Notes: generated by a model not told the origin, from the letters alone. A stretch of DNA of 64,000 nucleotides from Rhineura floridana (GCF_030035675.1 NC_084480.1:22835263-22899262); one strand, 5' to 3'; shown: positions 10,834 to 22,619, numbered from the stretch's first letter. Translations and numbers: made by a program.

Positions 10834-10965
10834 CCTTCGCCAGCCTGGCGCCCTCCAGATATTTTGGACTGCAACTCCCATCAGGCCCAGCCAGCATGGC
10901 TGTGCTGGCTGGGGCTGATGGGGGTCCCAGTCCAAAACATCTTGAGGGCGTCAGGTTGGCAAAGG
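10834..10965. mobile_element. Palindromic 'CTCCCATCAG' MITE (family W) within the GRP 3' UTR
   Basis: Inverted arms (GCCAGCCTGGCGCCCTCCAG against CTTGAGGGCGTCAGGTTGGC) around a core ACTCCCATCAGGCCCAGCC. It lies between the GRP stop and the probable poly(A) signal. Confidence 0.75.
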
Positions 10966-11090
10966 ATGTTGTACATCATTGTCAATGAAGGGTCTTCCAA
11001 TCCTCTGATGGTACGTTGCCATTCTTCTCGCTGCAATCACTTTGTCTTTTTGTGTTAACAATCATTTGACATTTTTCAACATTCACAGTA

Positions 11091-11096
11091 AATAAA
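11091..11096 (+). terminator. GRP: Candidate poly(A) signal of GRP
   Basis: Canonical AATAAA hexamer about 495 nt after the GRP stop, just before an A-rich run. It lies between the palindromic element inside the UTR and the Bov-B fragment at about 11160. Confidence 0.45.
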
Positions 11097-11159
11097 TACG
11101 TTTAAAAAGAAAAAAAACTCTTAGGTTGGTATTTTTATTGGTCTAAGATGCTGGGCCCC

Positions 11160-11632
11160 CTCTAGGATGCCCACCTTAACATGGTGAAGGGGTTTGAGAG
11201 TGTTGAAGAAGCTGAGAGCAATGCCGTCAGGAGTCTAGACCGAGAGGCTACACTCCTAGCAGGGGCACCCAAGGTGGAATGGTCAAAGCTGAGACACCAG
11301 ACTAAGATGCATTCAAAGTCAGAGGAAGGCAATGGTAAACCACCTCTGAATACTTCTTACCACGAAAACCCTATGAACAGGGTATCCAACTGAGGTTATC
11401 ATACTTTGGACACATCATGAGAAGACATGATTCACTAGAAAAGACAATAATGCTGGGAAAAACAGAAGGGAGTAGAAAAAGAGGAAGGCCAAACAAGAGA
11501 TGGAAGGAAGCCACAGACCTGAACTTACAAGATCTGAACAGGGAGGTTTATAACAGATGCTATTGGAGGTCACTGATTCATAGGGTCGCCATAAGTCGTA
11601 ATCGACTTGAAGGCACATAACAACAACAAAAG
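11160..11632 (+). mobile_element. Bov-B (RTE) LINE, internally deleted
   Basis: 5' block (AGAGCAATGCCGTCAGGAGT), a segment shared with the Sauria SINE (GAGGAAGGCAATGGTAAACC), then the same 3' end as the copy at 8600, about 95% alike by eye. Confidence 0.8.
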
Positions 11633-12713
11633 ATGGGAATGCATCAAGCTTGTTGAAGCTAAGCAGGCCTTGCTTGTGTCAATTCCTCAATTCCTGGGAG
11701 CCTTTAAGTGAGCTGTTGTGAGTTCCATGATGAAGGAAAGGCAGCATGCCAAAATAAAGGGCCCATCCATACCTAACTTCAAAATCCATGTTTTCCATAT
11801 TTGGTTGGTAGCCTCGAGATCCGTACCATGTCCTGTTTGTGATCAGATTATAGTGAAAACTCGATTATCAAGCATCCATACGTGTGGGCTCTTTTGTGTG
11901 TGTGTGTGCTCTAAATTGCTTTAGCATTGGCCACTTCCTAAGCCCCCGCGGGGCTATCCAGACCAGTGTTTTATCACAGGTGTACTTTGCAACATGTTCT
12001 TGATACAATAACAGTGCATTAGTGGTAGACTTATTCTGCTTTATTCGTTGTTCTGGGACACTTGCCCAATATTACCACGTTATTGCTGTCCGGAAGTGCT
12101 ATGTTGCAACAAAAGCATGTCTAACTCCCACTACCACCAGCACAACAAAACAAGTGATATGAAAAGTCATGGAATTTCAGCAGAAAGTTGCAAGACAGGC
12201 AATGACTAGAAATGAAGCAGTATGACCATGCCAAAATGTTTGCAGGTGCAGACAGTATTGAAGGTGGGGTTGTGTATGACCTCATGAGCACAATTAATCA
12301 TGAATGCGCAGTAAAAAGGAATGCCTGGAGAAACTGTGAATCGTCTAGCTCTTGTAAAGAACCTGGATTTAAAAACAGGTGGAAGCGGACCACTTTTCAC
12401 ACATAATGAAGGTGGGAGGTGGAAGTGTGCGAAGAAGTCTTGCTTTAGCAGTGCTAATAGCAAACACTGTAATAAGATCAGGGCTAATATGCCAAGAGAA
12501 GCAAACATGAGTCACAATGCTAAAGCTTAAAAGAACTTTCAGAAGCGATGCTAAAAACATTGAGTCTAGCATGCATCACTAAAGAAACACTGGAAACATC
12601 AGAAGCTGCCTTATATTGAGTCAGACCATGGGTCCATCTAGGTCAGTGGTGTGTACACCCATTGTCTTCAACCTTTTCCAACCTGGGACCCATCTTGAAT
12701 GCAGACATGTATA

Positions 12714-13448
12714 CAGAGCTCAGAAGATTACTTTTAAAAAGTAATAAATTACAGTTACAGTTACATGGCCCCCCAAAAGTAGTAATTACCGTTATAATTA
12801 CAGTTGCTCTGAAAGTAACTGATTACTTTACTTTTACTCAAAAGTAATTGCTACAATTACATTTTAGTTGCTTTTTTTAAACAAAAAATTGCCTACAAGG
12901 TGCTGGCCTTGGCTGCTGCACATCTAAGTAGCCTAAAACAAAATTAAAAATAAGCACACACACTCAGAGGGTAGTAGATTTTTTTTTATCCATAAGATTA
13001 ACAGAATGGCATAACAGAATCTCACATCTCCTCACCCCACCCCTAGCAATGATGATACCCCAATACACATATTTTTTCTTTATATATATTGCCTCCAGCT
13101 CTTTTCTCCTTCCACTCCTGTCAATTTTTAAACAATTGTTTTCTCCACCCCGTCTCGCTCTCCACCTCTTCCCTTGTCACCTCCTAAGCACCCATAGAGC
13201 ATGAAGGAAGAACAACACTGCACAGAAACCCAATTTGAAGCACATGATTTTTATTCACAAATCAGAGGAGAAGACTTCCCCTGCTCCCCCCCAAGTAATG
13301 CGCAAACATTACAATTACTCCTCAAAAGTAATGAAGTTACTACTCGTTCTATTACCAGCAAAATGTAATGAAGTTACCCACTTGTTACTCAAAAAAGTAA
13401 TAAATTACAAGTAATTCGTTACTAGTAACTTGTTACTTCCAAGCTCTG
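12714..13448. mobile_element. hAT-like element with GTAAC/GTTAC-rich ends, 735 bp
   Basis: Exact 8-bp duplication CATGTATA (12706-12713 and 13449-13456). The ends, CAGAGCTCAG... and the reverse of ...TTCCAAGCTCTG, are followed on both sides by long runs of AGTAAT/GTTAC words forming extended inverted repeats. No transposase frame. Its termini resemble those of the palindromic elements at 2615, 39164 and 56340. Confidence 0.85.
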
Positions 13449-13455
13449 CATGTAT

Positions 13456-13730
13456 ACTAATAGGAAAAAAATCTTTGCGGTTTAAGAATGTACCTATAGC
13501 CAACAGATATTTCTATCATGCTTTAAAAAGCAGGGAAATTGAGCAGCTACAGTGAATACACCAGGGGAGCAGGAGACCTGACCTCCTCTCTGAGATATTG
13601 TACTGCCCTACAAATTTGTCAGAATGCAAACACAATTTGGGTTGGTCTTTCCCAGTCCAATCCACTTCCTGTGAAGCATAGAAGAATTTAGTAACGTGCC
13701 TCTGCGCAGCATATGGTGAGTGGTGGCAAT
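13456..13730 (+). repeat. Unclassified repeat (U1), copy 1
   Basis: Shared core: TTTAAGAATGTACCTATAG, GGGGAGCAGGAGACCTGACC, TGGGTTGGTCTTTC. One reverse frame reads similarly in all three copies (QPKLCLH then FVGQ). No family recognised. Confidence 0.65.
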
Positions 13731-13748
13731 CAGAATAGGTAAAGCTGA

Positions 13749-13993
13749 CCATGGAGGAGGAGGGGAGAGGGGATTGGAAGGGGAGGGGGGCGAAGGAAAG
13801 AGGAGGGAAGGGGCAAAATGGAGGGGATAGGAGTGAGGAGGAGAAGGAGAGGGCAGGTTTGATCATTTGCATGCTTTTTGAGTTCAATGGAATTTACTGT
13901 GCAATCATGCTTAGGATAGGTGAAACTGACTTCGGGAGGGGCAGAGAGAGGGAAGGGGAGGGAGGGGGAGGGGAGAGGGAGGGGGAGAAGATG
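13749..13993. repeat. Purine-rich GGGGA/GGAGG tracts
   Basis: Two runs (about 13749-13857 and 13935-13993) of nearly pure purine on the plus strand, with many G3-5 blocks. Could form triplex or G-quadruplex structures. Long frames here are artefacts of composition. Confidence 0.7.
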
Positions 13994-14165
13994 AGATTGG
14001 GTGGCTTGGCACTGGGCAGAGGGGAAACCCCTTTCCTTTACAAAAGGAAAACATTGTAACAGTATCATTGTTTTTCAGGGTTTCCCCCACCTTTTTATTC
14101 TACAGCAGGCACATGTAGCCTCCCACCCAAATTTAAACCAAAGCTGCCCCTGGCCACATCCACAG

Positions 14166-14427
14166 CAGGCCTTTATTTCACTTTGGACAGTCATGGCTTC
14201 TCCCAAAGAATCCTGGGAAGTGTAGTTAGTGAAGGGTGCTGAGAGTTGCTAGGAGATGCCCTGTTCACCTCACAGATCTTCAATCAGAGTTGCTGACTGT
14301 TAAACCACTCTGGCCACTGGAGTTCTGTCAGTGGAATAGGAGTCTCCTCTCAGCACCCTTCACAAACTATGCTTCCCGGGATTCTTTGAGGGAAGCCATG
14401 ACTTTATAAAGTAAAATAAAGGTCTGG
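14166..14427. mobile_element. MITE with about 80-bp inverted ends
   Basis: The left TCATGGCTTCTCCCAAAGAA and the right CAAAGAATCCCGGGAAG (read in reverse) pair, and pairing extends through AGTGAAGGGTGCTGAGAG. Outer ends CAGGCCTTTATTTC and its complement also pair. No coding content. Confidence 0.75.
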
Positions 14428-14919
14428 TGTGGGTGTGGCCCAGCAGCTGTGAGTCTGGCTTTTAGAACACTGACGGTTCTTACTGAGCATGCCCAATGTT
14501 ATAACAGACTTCAATGTTAAATTTCTTAAATTAATTAAAAACCAGCCAGGCCTTTTAAAAACTTTTAAACTGCAAAAGATGGTCAGAGTATGGGGCAAGA
14601 TCAGTAATAGGATTACAGGTACTCTGTGAACTTGGCTGATGTTTAATTAATTTCAACAAATTATGAGACCACTGTCAGAAAAAAGTCCAACAGGGGTCTG
14701 GATTTTTTTCTCTTGTTTTACGCTTTGAACTCTTGATTTTCTCTAAATGTTTTGTGTATCACCATGAAAACGTAGAGGGTTGTTAAGCAAGCGTTTCTGA
14801 GTTCAGGACTATAGGTTTTGTAAGGTTTTGTTTTGAAATGTGCTTATGGGAAGCGTCAGAGTGGCATGGAGAGGTATTTTTAATTTAACATTGCAGAATG
14901 TGAAAAATCCATGCTGGCT

Positions 14920-15165
14920 ATAGTATACAGCCACTATTGTGGCTGTATAATTACTATAATGAAAATAGAAATACAATACATCTCACCATAGCAGGGAAGA
15001 CCGTCCAGGTGACCTGTGTACCTGGCCAGTGTGCTCTTCAGGTGCTGCAAACTGTTAATGGGAAACTCCAAGGCTTCTCCTGCTCTCCCTTTTTAGGGTT
15101 CTTTATCTTTAAAGCAGACTTGGATCACATAGCCCTTGAAATAGTACAATTCTCTGTAAATAAGG
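14920..15165. repeat. Family K repeat, partial
   Basis: Contains CATCTCACCATAGCAGGGAAG and following blocks of the family. Confidence 0.5.
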
Positions 15166-15689
15166 TGTAAATCGCACATGCACATGCTGCTCCTGTTCTG
15201 CTGTGCTGGTTGCTATACACCAGCTGATCTCTGCTAACAAATATTCAACAATTTACACAACCACATTTCACATGGTAAACTCAACATGAGTTGACTTTTC
15301 CCAAAGTACTTTGGTGTGGCAAAGTGGCCTTCTGAATCTATCTACACATTGAGCCAGCCAATGCAAGCTTGTACAGGGTAGGAATGGATGAACCTGTTTA
15401 TTTCAGCTCCAGGCCACTTCTGCATGTGCTCACTCATAACTTTGTAGCATCCGATGTCTGAATTAATTTCATTTTTTAAAAATGTGCACCAAATGATCAG
15501 AGAGAATGAAAACAGATCAGTTTTTTCCCCAGAATACTCACTGAGAGAGCTGAACTGATTTCATACCAAGCCAAAAATATTTCTCCCTTCGCTATCTCAC
15601 AGCTTACACTTTCTTCCAAACAAAGTAAGAAAACGATTAGTGTGAAGAAACCCCTTATGAAGAAAGGTCGCATTATTTGGGGCTTTTTA

Positions 15690-16175
15690 GTTGGTGAGTA
15701 AGAGGCGGCATGATAGAAGTGTATAAAATTATGCATGGCATGGAGAAAGTGGACAGAGAAAATGTTTTTCTCACTCTCTCATAACATTAGAACTCATGGA
15801 CATTCAATGAAGCTGAATGTTGGAAGATTCAGGACAGATAAAAGAAAGTATTTCTTGACACAGCGCATGGGGAAACTATGGAATTTGCTCCCACAAATAC
15901 AGTAATGGCCACCAACTTGGATGGCTTTAAAAAAGGATTAGACAAATTCATGGAGGATAAGGCTATCAATGGCTACTAGCCATGATGGCTATGCTCTGCC
16001 TCCACATTTGGAGGCAGTATGCTGGAAACCAGAGGAGGGGAGTGTGCTGTTGCACTCAGATCCTACTTTTGGGCTTCCAATAGGCATCTGGTTGGCCACT
16101 GTAAGAACAGGATGCTGGGCTAGATGGACCATTGGCCTGATCCAGCAGGCTCTTCTTATATTCTTTTGAATGCAT
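15690..16175 (+). mobile_element. CR1-like LINE 3' part
   Basis: Reads AAGTATTTCTTGACACAGCG, GGATTAGACAAATTCATGG and the reptile-typical end GATGCTGGGCTAGATGGACC plus CTGATCCAGCAGGCTCTTCT. Confidence 0.75.
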
Positions 16176-16556
16176 GCCCTCTGTTTTTTTCATTCCTTCT
16201 TTCCCCTTTTATTAAAACTTTGATCCCTTACCCAACTCTTGGAATGGCAACCTTCTGATGAAGTTCTATTATATTTCACCAGGTGGCACTCTTAGCCCAT
16301 ATATCCTTCTTAGAATATAAATTTTGAAATTGTTGTTTTTCTACAGATTGCAGTGGCAAAACTGAAACACCTGCAATGATGATGACATAATATGAATCAT
16401 AGCTGAATGGCAGTAATAAAAGTTATCCTAATGACCATATTACCAAATCTCATAAGCATGAGTCCAAAACGTCAGCTACCTGATAGCTTGAACCTCAGGG
16501 ATTGGATTTGGGATCTTCTACATGCAAAGCATGTGAACATAAGAACATAAGAATAA

Positions 16557-16934
16557 CTTGGTCCCAAAGTACCTTAAGGACTGTCTGATTCCTTCTCCTC
16601 CAGCTCAGTCACTGAGGTCTTCTGCTGGGGCCGCGTTGGTGGTCCCACATGCCCCTGAGGTTTGACCAAGCCTTAGTCACTGGCCATACCCTGTGGAACC
16701 CCTTGCCAATACAGGTTTGGCAGGAGTCATCCCTGCTTGTTTTTACACATGTTCTAAAAACTGTATTATTCAGACAGGCCTATCAAATCTCAGATTCCTT
16801 TCCAACCAGTTCTTACAGAGGTGTCTGATGTTTTAATTGTTTTTAATGTAATATAGTGTATTTAGTCTGTATACCTCCTTGTGATCTTTTGTATGAAAGT
16901 GTGGTTTATAAATATTTCAATAAAAAAAAAAAAA
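16557..16934 (+). mobile_element. L2-like LINE 3' end inserted in CR1-like sequence
   Basis: CTGTGGAACCCCTTGCC-type C-terminus and the tail TTGTATGAAAGTGTGGTTTA plus AATATTTCAATAAAA. CR1-like sequence resumes on both sides. Confidence 0.65.
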
Positions 16935-16982
16935 GAACAGTCTGCTGAATCAGGTCAGTGGCCCCTTCTGTCGCATACTCCC

Positions 16983-17235
16983 ACATCTACTCATGTCATA
17001 AGAGCATAAGAACAGTCTGCTGGATCAGGCCAATGGTCCATCTAGTCCAGCATCCTTTTCTCACAGTGTCCAACCAGATGCCCATTATGGAAAGCCCACA
17101 AGCAGGCCCTGAGTGCAACAGCGTGCTTGCCTCCTGCAGTTTCCAGCAACTGGTATTCAGAAGCATACTGCCTGTGACAGCAAGCATTCTCCTTGACCTA
17201 CAGTTGGCATTGTGTCTCAGCCGACATGCCCCACT
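16983..17235 (-). mobile_element. CR1-like LINE 3' end, reverse
   Basis: CATAAGAACAGTCTGCTGGA, TCTAGTCCAGCATCCTTTTC and AACCAGATGCCCATTATGG: the reverse of the 3' end seen at 16100. Confidence 0.75.
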
Positions 17236-17492
17236 GGCTCTTTATATTTTACCATCTGACTGCAATCCTATACACACTTACCAGGGAGCAGTTAGCCCTG
17301 TTGAACACAGTGGGATTTATTTCCGAGTATGTGGATGAACAGGATTGCTCAGTACGCATCTCTGCCATTCTATTGCGGGAGCCTTTTGCATAATAAGACT
17401 GGTGTTGGGGCAGGGATGCGGAAATGGAATTTTGATCCATCTGGAATGGTTTAAATTGTGTGCCTGAAGAGCCTGTATTATGAACCAGAGAG

Positions 17493-17607
17493 TGGAGGAA
17501 TTTGTGGCCCTCCAGATGCTGTTGGACACCAACTCCCGGCCAGTATGACCAATGGTCAGGGATGACGGGAATAGTAGTCTGGATGGCACCAGGTTCCATA
17601 CCCCTGT
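17493..17607. mobile_element. Palindromic MITE (family W), degraded
   Basis: GTGGCCCTCCAGATGCTGTT paired with GTCTGGATGGCACCAGG; core partly decayed. Confidence 0.6.
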
Positions 17608-17744
17608 AGGCAAACAACTTACTAGGATAAATTCCCATTTGGTAAATTATTGTCTATATTCTCCCTTGATGCTAGTAGAGAAATGTTAAACACATGTAAG
17701 CACTGTTACTGCTTCTCTTTTACCAAAGAGCACTTTGTGGGCTG

Positions 17745-18230
17745 TCTAAGTGATGGTGGCCATCCATCACTACCTCTTGTGGGAGAGAACTCCACAGTTT
17801 AACTCTGCACCATGTGAAGAAGGCCTTCCTTTCCTGTCCTGAATCTTCTAAAATTCAGCTTCATTGGATGTCCCCAAGTTCTAGTATTACGGAGAAAAAC
17901 CTTTCTCTGTTCATTTTCTCCACACCATGTATCATTTTATACCCCTCCATACTATCACCTCTTACTCACCTTTTTTCTATACTAAAAAGTCCCAAATAGT
18001 ATAACATTCCCTCACAAGAGAGTTGTTCCAACCCCTTGATCATTTGGGTGGCTCCTTTCAACACCTTTTCCAGCTCTGCAATCTCCTTTTTGAGTTGCTT
18101 TCATCAGAGCTGCACCCTGTATGCCAAGTGTGGTTGCACCTTGGATTTGAACAAAAGCATCACAATCCGGGCAGTTTCATTTTCAACCCCTTTCCTTATG
18201 ATCCCTAAAACAGCTACTTCTCATGATAGC
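17745..18230 (-). mobile_element. CR1-like LINE, reverse, upstream part
   Basis: TGGGAGAGAACTCCACAGTT, ATTCAGCTTCATTGGATGTC and TTCCAACCCCTTGATCATTT belong to the same CR1-like group as 41600-42290. It may continue the copy at 16983 across other insertions. Confidence 0.7.
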
Positions 18231-18379
18231 TGTATACCAGCTCCGAGATCAGAGGCAACATAACTGTGAATGCCAGTCATTGGGAAGCAACAGAGTACTG
18301 CGCTCATTCCCTGCTTGCGGGTGTTCCAACAGGGAACTGGTTGGCCGCTGTGAAAAATAGGATGCCGGACTAATAGGGA

Positions 18380-20170
18380 ACCTCAGGCCTGCAGGCCTCC
18401 AGGCCTCTCTATTTATCTCTTGGGTCTTTCTGTAGGCCTTGCACCCTCCTCAGCCCACGCCCCTCACTTGGGATGGGATCTGTGAAATGGTGCTGGTTCG
18501 AAAGCATTCCGTTGACCTAACAGGCTGATATTGATTCAAGTTTATTCTTTGACCCCAAGCTGCTGTTCTTACCAATCAATTTTTTTCCTCCTCTGAAAAA
18601 ATATTGATATTCACATCAATAATTTAAAAAGAAATATCAATATTTTGAAAGGAAATGTCAATAAAGGGAAAAAATTTCCTTTCTGAATTTGTGTTCTTGG
18701 TTCATTGATTGAATTTTATGTGTCCATTTGTGTCCAGTGGATGTCCAAAAGATACAACTGGGTGTCCATTTGGACATACAATTATTACTTAAAAATGCTT
18801 TGTTGCTCTGTCATTGAAAGAAGGAGTTTTGAAAGTACCTTTACCTGACAGTTGTCTTGCTGACCTTGGGAAGTTCAGCTTGTAGCTTAATACCTTAAAG
18901 CTACTTTTCTCCTCTGAGTCTTTTCTCTTACTTAATGTTCTTAAGAGTCCTTCATCTTTGTCTTGTGCCTTGCTCTGGATCTATCTTTCCTACACAAGAA
19001 AAGCAGGGAAGAGTGGATTTCTGGGATATATTTCCCTCCCCAATGAATGTGATGCAAATATTTGCTTTTGCAAAGTGTATTCGAATACAGATCTCAAGTT
19101 AACACGTCCAGATCACTAAGGTATTTGATTGCCTATAATAATAATAATCTTCATTGTTACGGTCAATGACCAGCATGTATTTGATTGCCTATATTTCAAC
19201 ATTGGCCTGTAGGGCAGGCTTGATAGGAGACAGGCAGGTGGAATTGTAGTCAAAGAACTGAGTGTGTTGCCAATTCCATTGATTCATGTGGTTTTCAGAA
19301 GGGTTCCTCAGAAGCAGGAACCTCAATTTTGCATGCCACTGTTGCCCCCAAATTAGAAAGAATGGAGAGGCAATGAGCACCAAGTCTTTAAAAGCTACAG
19401 AGGACTTCACATCTGCCTGCACAAAAACGTACTGTAGAATTTCCAACACCAGACATACAAGAAGAAATAACCTTTTACCCAAATGGTGGTACAATCCAGT
19501 CAATGTTCAGCAGTTTTAAGACCTGTTGATTTTCTGTAGAAAGAGAGTTAAGCAGCTTGTACGTAACATTCCTGTTGAAATCAATGGGATTGAGATGTGG
19601 TTTACCTATGGTTGTATCATGACCCTGGTCTTCTATATTTGGGCAATGAACAGTAGGTGATATATTCGACTAACTTAGGTCCATTAATTTCTCTGGGTCT
19701 GCTCTGAATAAATATTAGTTGACTACAACCCAGTATATCTCAGTGTCTAAATATAATTGGGAAATAATAAGCTGTCCCTGCAGATAACGTCTCAACAAGC
19801 CTTTTAAGTAGACACCTTATCCCGGTCTGTGTCTGTGTTAGAATTGCTTTTTACTATATTTCTAAACTTTTTTTTTAAAAAAAGATGTTTTTAAAGATGT
19901 TTTGTTTTAATATATTTTAAAGTCTGTTTTTATGATGTTTTTAGTGCTTTTGTTTGCCACCCTGGGCTCCTGCTGGAAGGAAGGGTGGGATATAAATCTA
20001 ATAAACACACAAACAAACAATGTTAGGTGATATCCAGCCAAAAGTTAAGATTTTTTTCAGATCTCAATGAAAGAGATGAAAGTGCTTAATTTTGGCTGGA
20101 TCATGCTTGTTATTCTTTTCTTATCCAAATACAGTTACGTTCATATTGTTTACCTGAGATGTATCAATCT
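18380..20170. other. Intergenic stretch, mostly unassigned
   Basis: No gene. A LINE-type tail ends near 20012 and a family P-like unit lies near 19680. The rest is unassigned AT-rich sequence. Confidence 0.45.
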
Positions 20171-20179
20171 ATCTACCTC

Positions 20180-20430
20180 CTCCACTGTCAAATGTGGAAG
20201 GCAATGGTAAACCACCTCTGAATACCTCTTACCACGAATACCTTATGAACAGAGTACAGATGTTCTTGGAGGTCACTGATTCATAGAGTGGCCATAAGTT
20301 GTAATCGACTTGAAGGCACATAACAACAAAACTTACATGAAAACCCAGCAACATCAGAAGAACCCAAACAACCAGGCCAGCCCTTTGGATCAGAAGCCCC
20401 TAGTCATGTTTGGGAGGGATTAACAAGGAC
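20180..20430 (+). mobile_element. Bov-B fragment
   Basis: GGAAGGCAATGGTAAACCAC, a shortened 3' end (GGTCACTGATTCATAGAGTG), then AACATCAGAAGAACCCAAAC as in Bov-B 5' sequence. Confidence 0.65.
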
Positions 20431-20439
20431 AAATCTATC

Positions 20440-21330
20440 TGTATGGCAAATCTTATGCCTCTCGGAATCAGATAAGGTGAAAGTCTTCCAGCATTTGGCC
20501 TAATTCACACAACTCTGTGCCCGTGTAGCCAGCAGTGAGTTGAATCGATCCCTTTCCAGGCTCACAGCTTGACAAAGGGGCCACCTGATCACCCTATATC
20601 TCACGTGACATGTCGGAGAGCATTCAATAATATTTAAAATGGGAAACATTTCTGTGCATGTTCACAGATGGGTCAGCTGGCTGAAGGATGGAGAAATTAA
20701 ACAGCCTCTTTGCGAGATGGCCAGTTTGAATTAGGATTCAAGAGGGAAAGAAAGAAAATGGAACTCCTTTTCCGTTAATTCATTTCTTATAATTTTCCAT
20801 AGTTCCTTTACATGTCTTGTCCTTCCTTCTGTTTTCAACTATTCTATCCTGCAGTTAGCCGCTGACATTAAAAACCTTGCCCTCGTTGATTAAAAAGAGA
20901 TTTAAACGAAAGAGGAAATAGGTAATTCAAGGAAGGGGAAGGCCTGAATTAAGAGCCTTAGCGAATTTAGAGTAAAGAAGTGGTTAAGGATCCAAATGAT
21001 TTAATCCAGTTTTAAGAAAAGGTTTTACAGTGAGCAATTAGATGCTGGTTAAGGAATTAATCATGAATGGGTCATTAACTTTAACTGCCATTGTACAGTT
21101 AACAAGCTGAGGCAGGATTATAAGACTCAGAACCCAATTAAGGAGAAAATATTTACAAAAAAAACCTACTACCCAACAAATAGGATCTTAAAACGCAAGA
21201 AGACAATGTGTAAGAAACTATGCAGGTTTGCTGGATGAACATTCACACATATAATCAAGGAAAGGCCATGCATTAGACATTTACATGCCCCCCATCCTTC
21301 ACAGATTAAACTGAATTTATTCTGAATGGA
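20440..21330. promoter_or_regulatory. Repeat-poor AT-rich candidate conserved element
   Basis: Unique-looking sequence with a high density of homeodomain cores (TTAATTCA, GTTAATT-like, ATTAATCATGAATG, CATTAACTTTAACTG), strongest between 20870 and 21130. No coding potential or known repeat recognised. It lies between GRP and RAX. Confidence 0.35.
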
Positions 21331-21899
21331 AAGAAATATTTATTTACATATCTGTGAGCTGACTGGGGGTGAGGGAGAATACTTTTTTTTAGGATTTATT
21401 ATTCTTGAAGACAATGACTATGTTCTCTGCATACCATTCAGTGCCTCCCTAGTAAAAATCTGCTTACACAATGGGAATCCCCTTGCTTTTCCCTCACCAC
21501 ACTCTGCATCTCTTGATGTGCCCCTTGAATCTGCTCTGGAGGGTTGCCCAACCAGGCCAACCCTTTTGATCAGATTGAGGGGAGCCTGTAGAAGCCTGGC
21601 AGGATGGGGAAGGGGAGGACAGCAAGAAGTCTGTTCACAGAAGTCTGTTCCACTTGTGCGCAGACGCTACTGAATATCATCCTCTCCCTTTGATCCATTT
21701 GGTTCCAAACTTTCTGCTTTCAGAGAACCTTTTCCACTCAGCTACAGTGCAATCCTATGCATATCTACTCAGAATTAAGTCCTATTAAGTTCAACGGGGC
21801 TTACTTCCAGGTGAGTTTATATACAGGGTTGCAGATTTGGTCTGCAAGTGATTCTTGCCTGTTGTGGAGGATTCTGGAGTAAGCTATAGAGTTTAACTA

Positions 21900-22074
21900 G
21901 GGTTGCCAGGTTCAGGGCCTGAGACTGATCCTGTATCTTTAGGAGAAGAGAAAGTCAGCCAGCTGCAGGTGTTCTTGCAACACTGTAATGAGAAAAATCA
22001 CAAGGTGGAATTCTCCCTTCCCCCTGCACAACTTTTAAAGATACAGAAGACCTCTTGGTTGCCAGGCCCAGGCA
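21900..22074 (+). mobile_element. Single arm of the AGGGTTGCCAGG foldback family
   Basis: Closely matches the left arm at 57941-58116 without its inverted partner. A Sauria SINE follows at 22091. Confidence 0.7.
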
Positions 22075-22090
22075 TATATTAGGGTATATT

Positions 22091-22321
22091 GATGATGATG
22101 ATGGACTGCCTTCAAGTTGATTCCGACTTATGGCGACCTTTGAATAGGGTTTTCATGGTAAATGGTAGTCAGAGGTGGTTTTACCATTGCCTCCCTCTGA
22201 GGCTGAGAGGCAGTGACTGGCCCAAGGTCACCCAGTGAGCTTCATGGCTGTGTGGGGATTCAAACCCTGGTCTCCCAGGTTGTAGTCCAATACCTTAACC
22301 ACTACACCAAAATGGCTTTCT
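22091..22321 (-). mobile_element. Sauria SINE, reverse, with target duplication
   Basis: Full-length copy including the GCTCACTGGGTGACCTTGG middle (seen in reverse). Flanked by AGGGTATATT (22081-22090, 22322-22331). Confidence 0.9.
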
Positions 22322-22331
22322 AGGGTATATT

Positions 22332-22545
22332 AGGGAATATTAACGTACAAAAATGCATTATATTAGGAGAAATATAATGTGTACATTAGTCAAAACTGCA
22401 TACAGAAATGTTTAGAAGATGAAATTAGCACTCAAATGCTGAAGAATTTTAGTGAGGATTTTTTTTAATGTGGAGAACTGAATTTAAGGTGGTAAAACGA
22501 GAAACAGGAATAGCCAAGACTGACAGAACCTTCTATCCCTAGTTC
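22332..22545 (-). repeat. AT-rich repeat (family F), partial
   Basis: TAACGTACAAAAATGCATTA and GCACTCAAATGCTGAAGAAT are the reverse of family F words. Confidence 0.55.
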
Positions 22546-22619
22546 GAGCATAAAGTTCATCTCTCAGGTGGTCTAACAATGTTTCTAACATTGCTTTATG
22601 TGTGTGCTAGGTCATAGAA

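Larger units (their letters stand above)
10598..11115 (+). other. GRP: Probable GRP 3' untranslated region
   Basis: Sequence after the GRP stop codon. A weak signal ATTAAA lies near 10692, and a canonical AATAAA at 11091-11096 is followed by an A-rich stretch. If the distal site is used, the UTR is about 500 nt and contains a palindromic transposon (10834-10965). Extent is inferred. Confidence 0.5.

Noticed and set aside
13456-13730. U1 repeat as a possible solo LTR
   Set aside because: No matching terminal dinucleotides, target duplication or internal retroviral sequence was seen; left unclassified. No retrovirus or Polinton-like element was recognised anywhere in the window.
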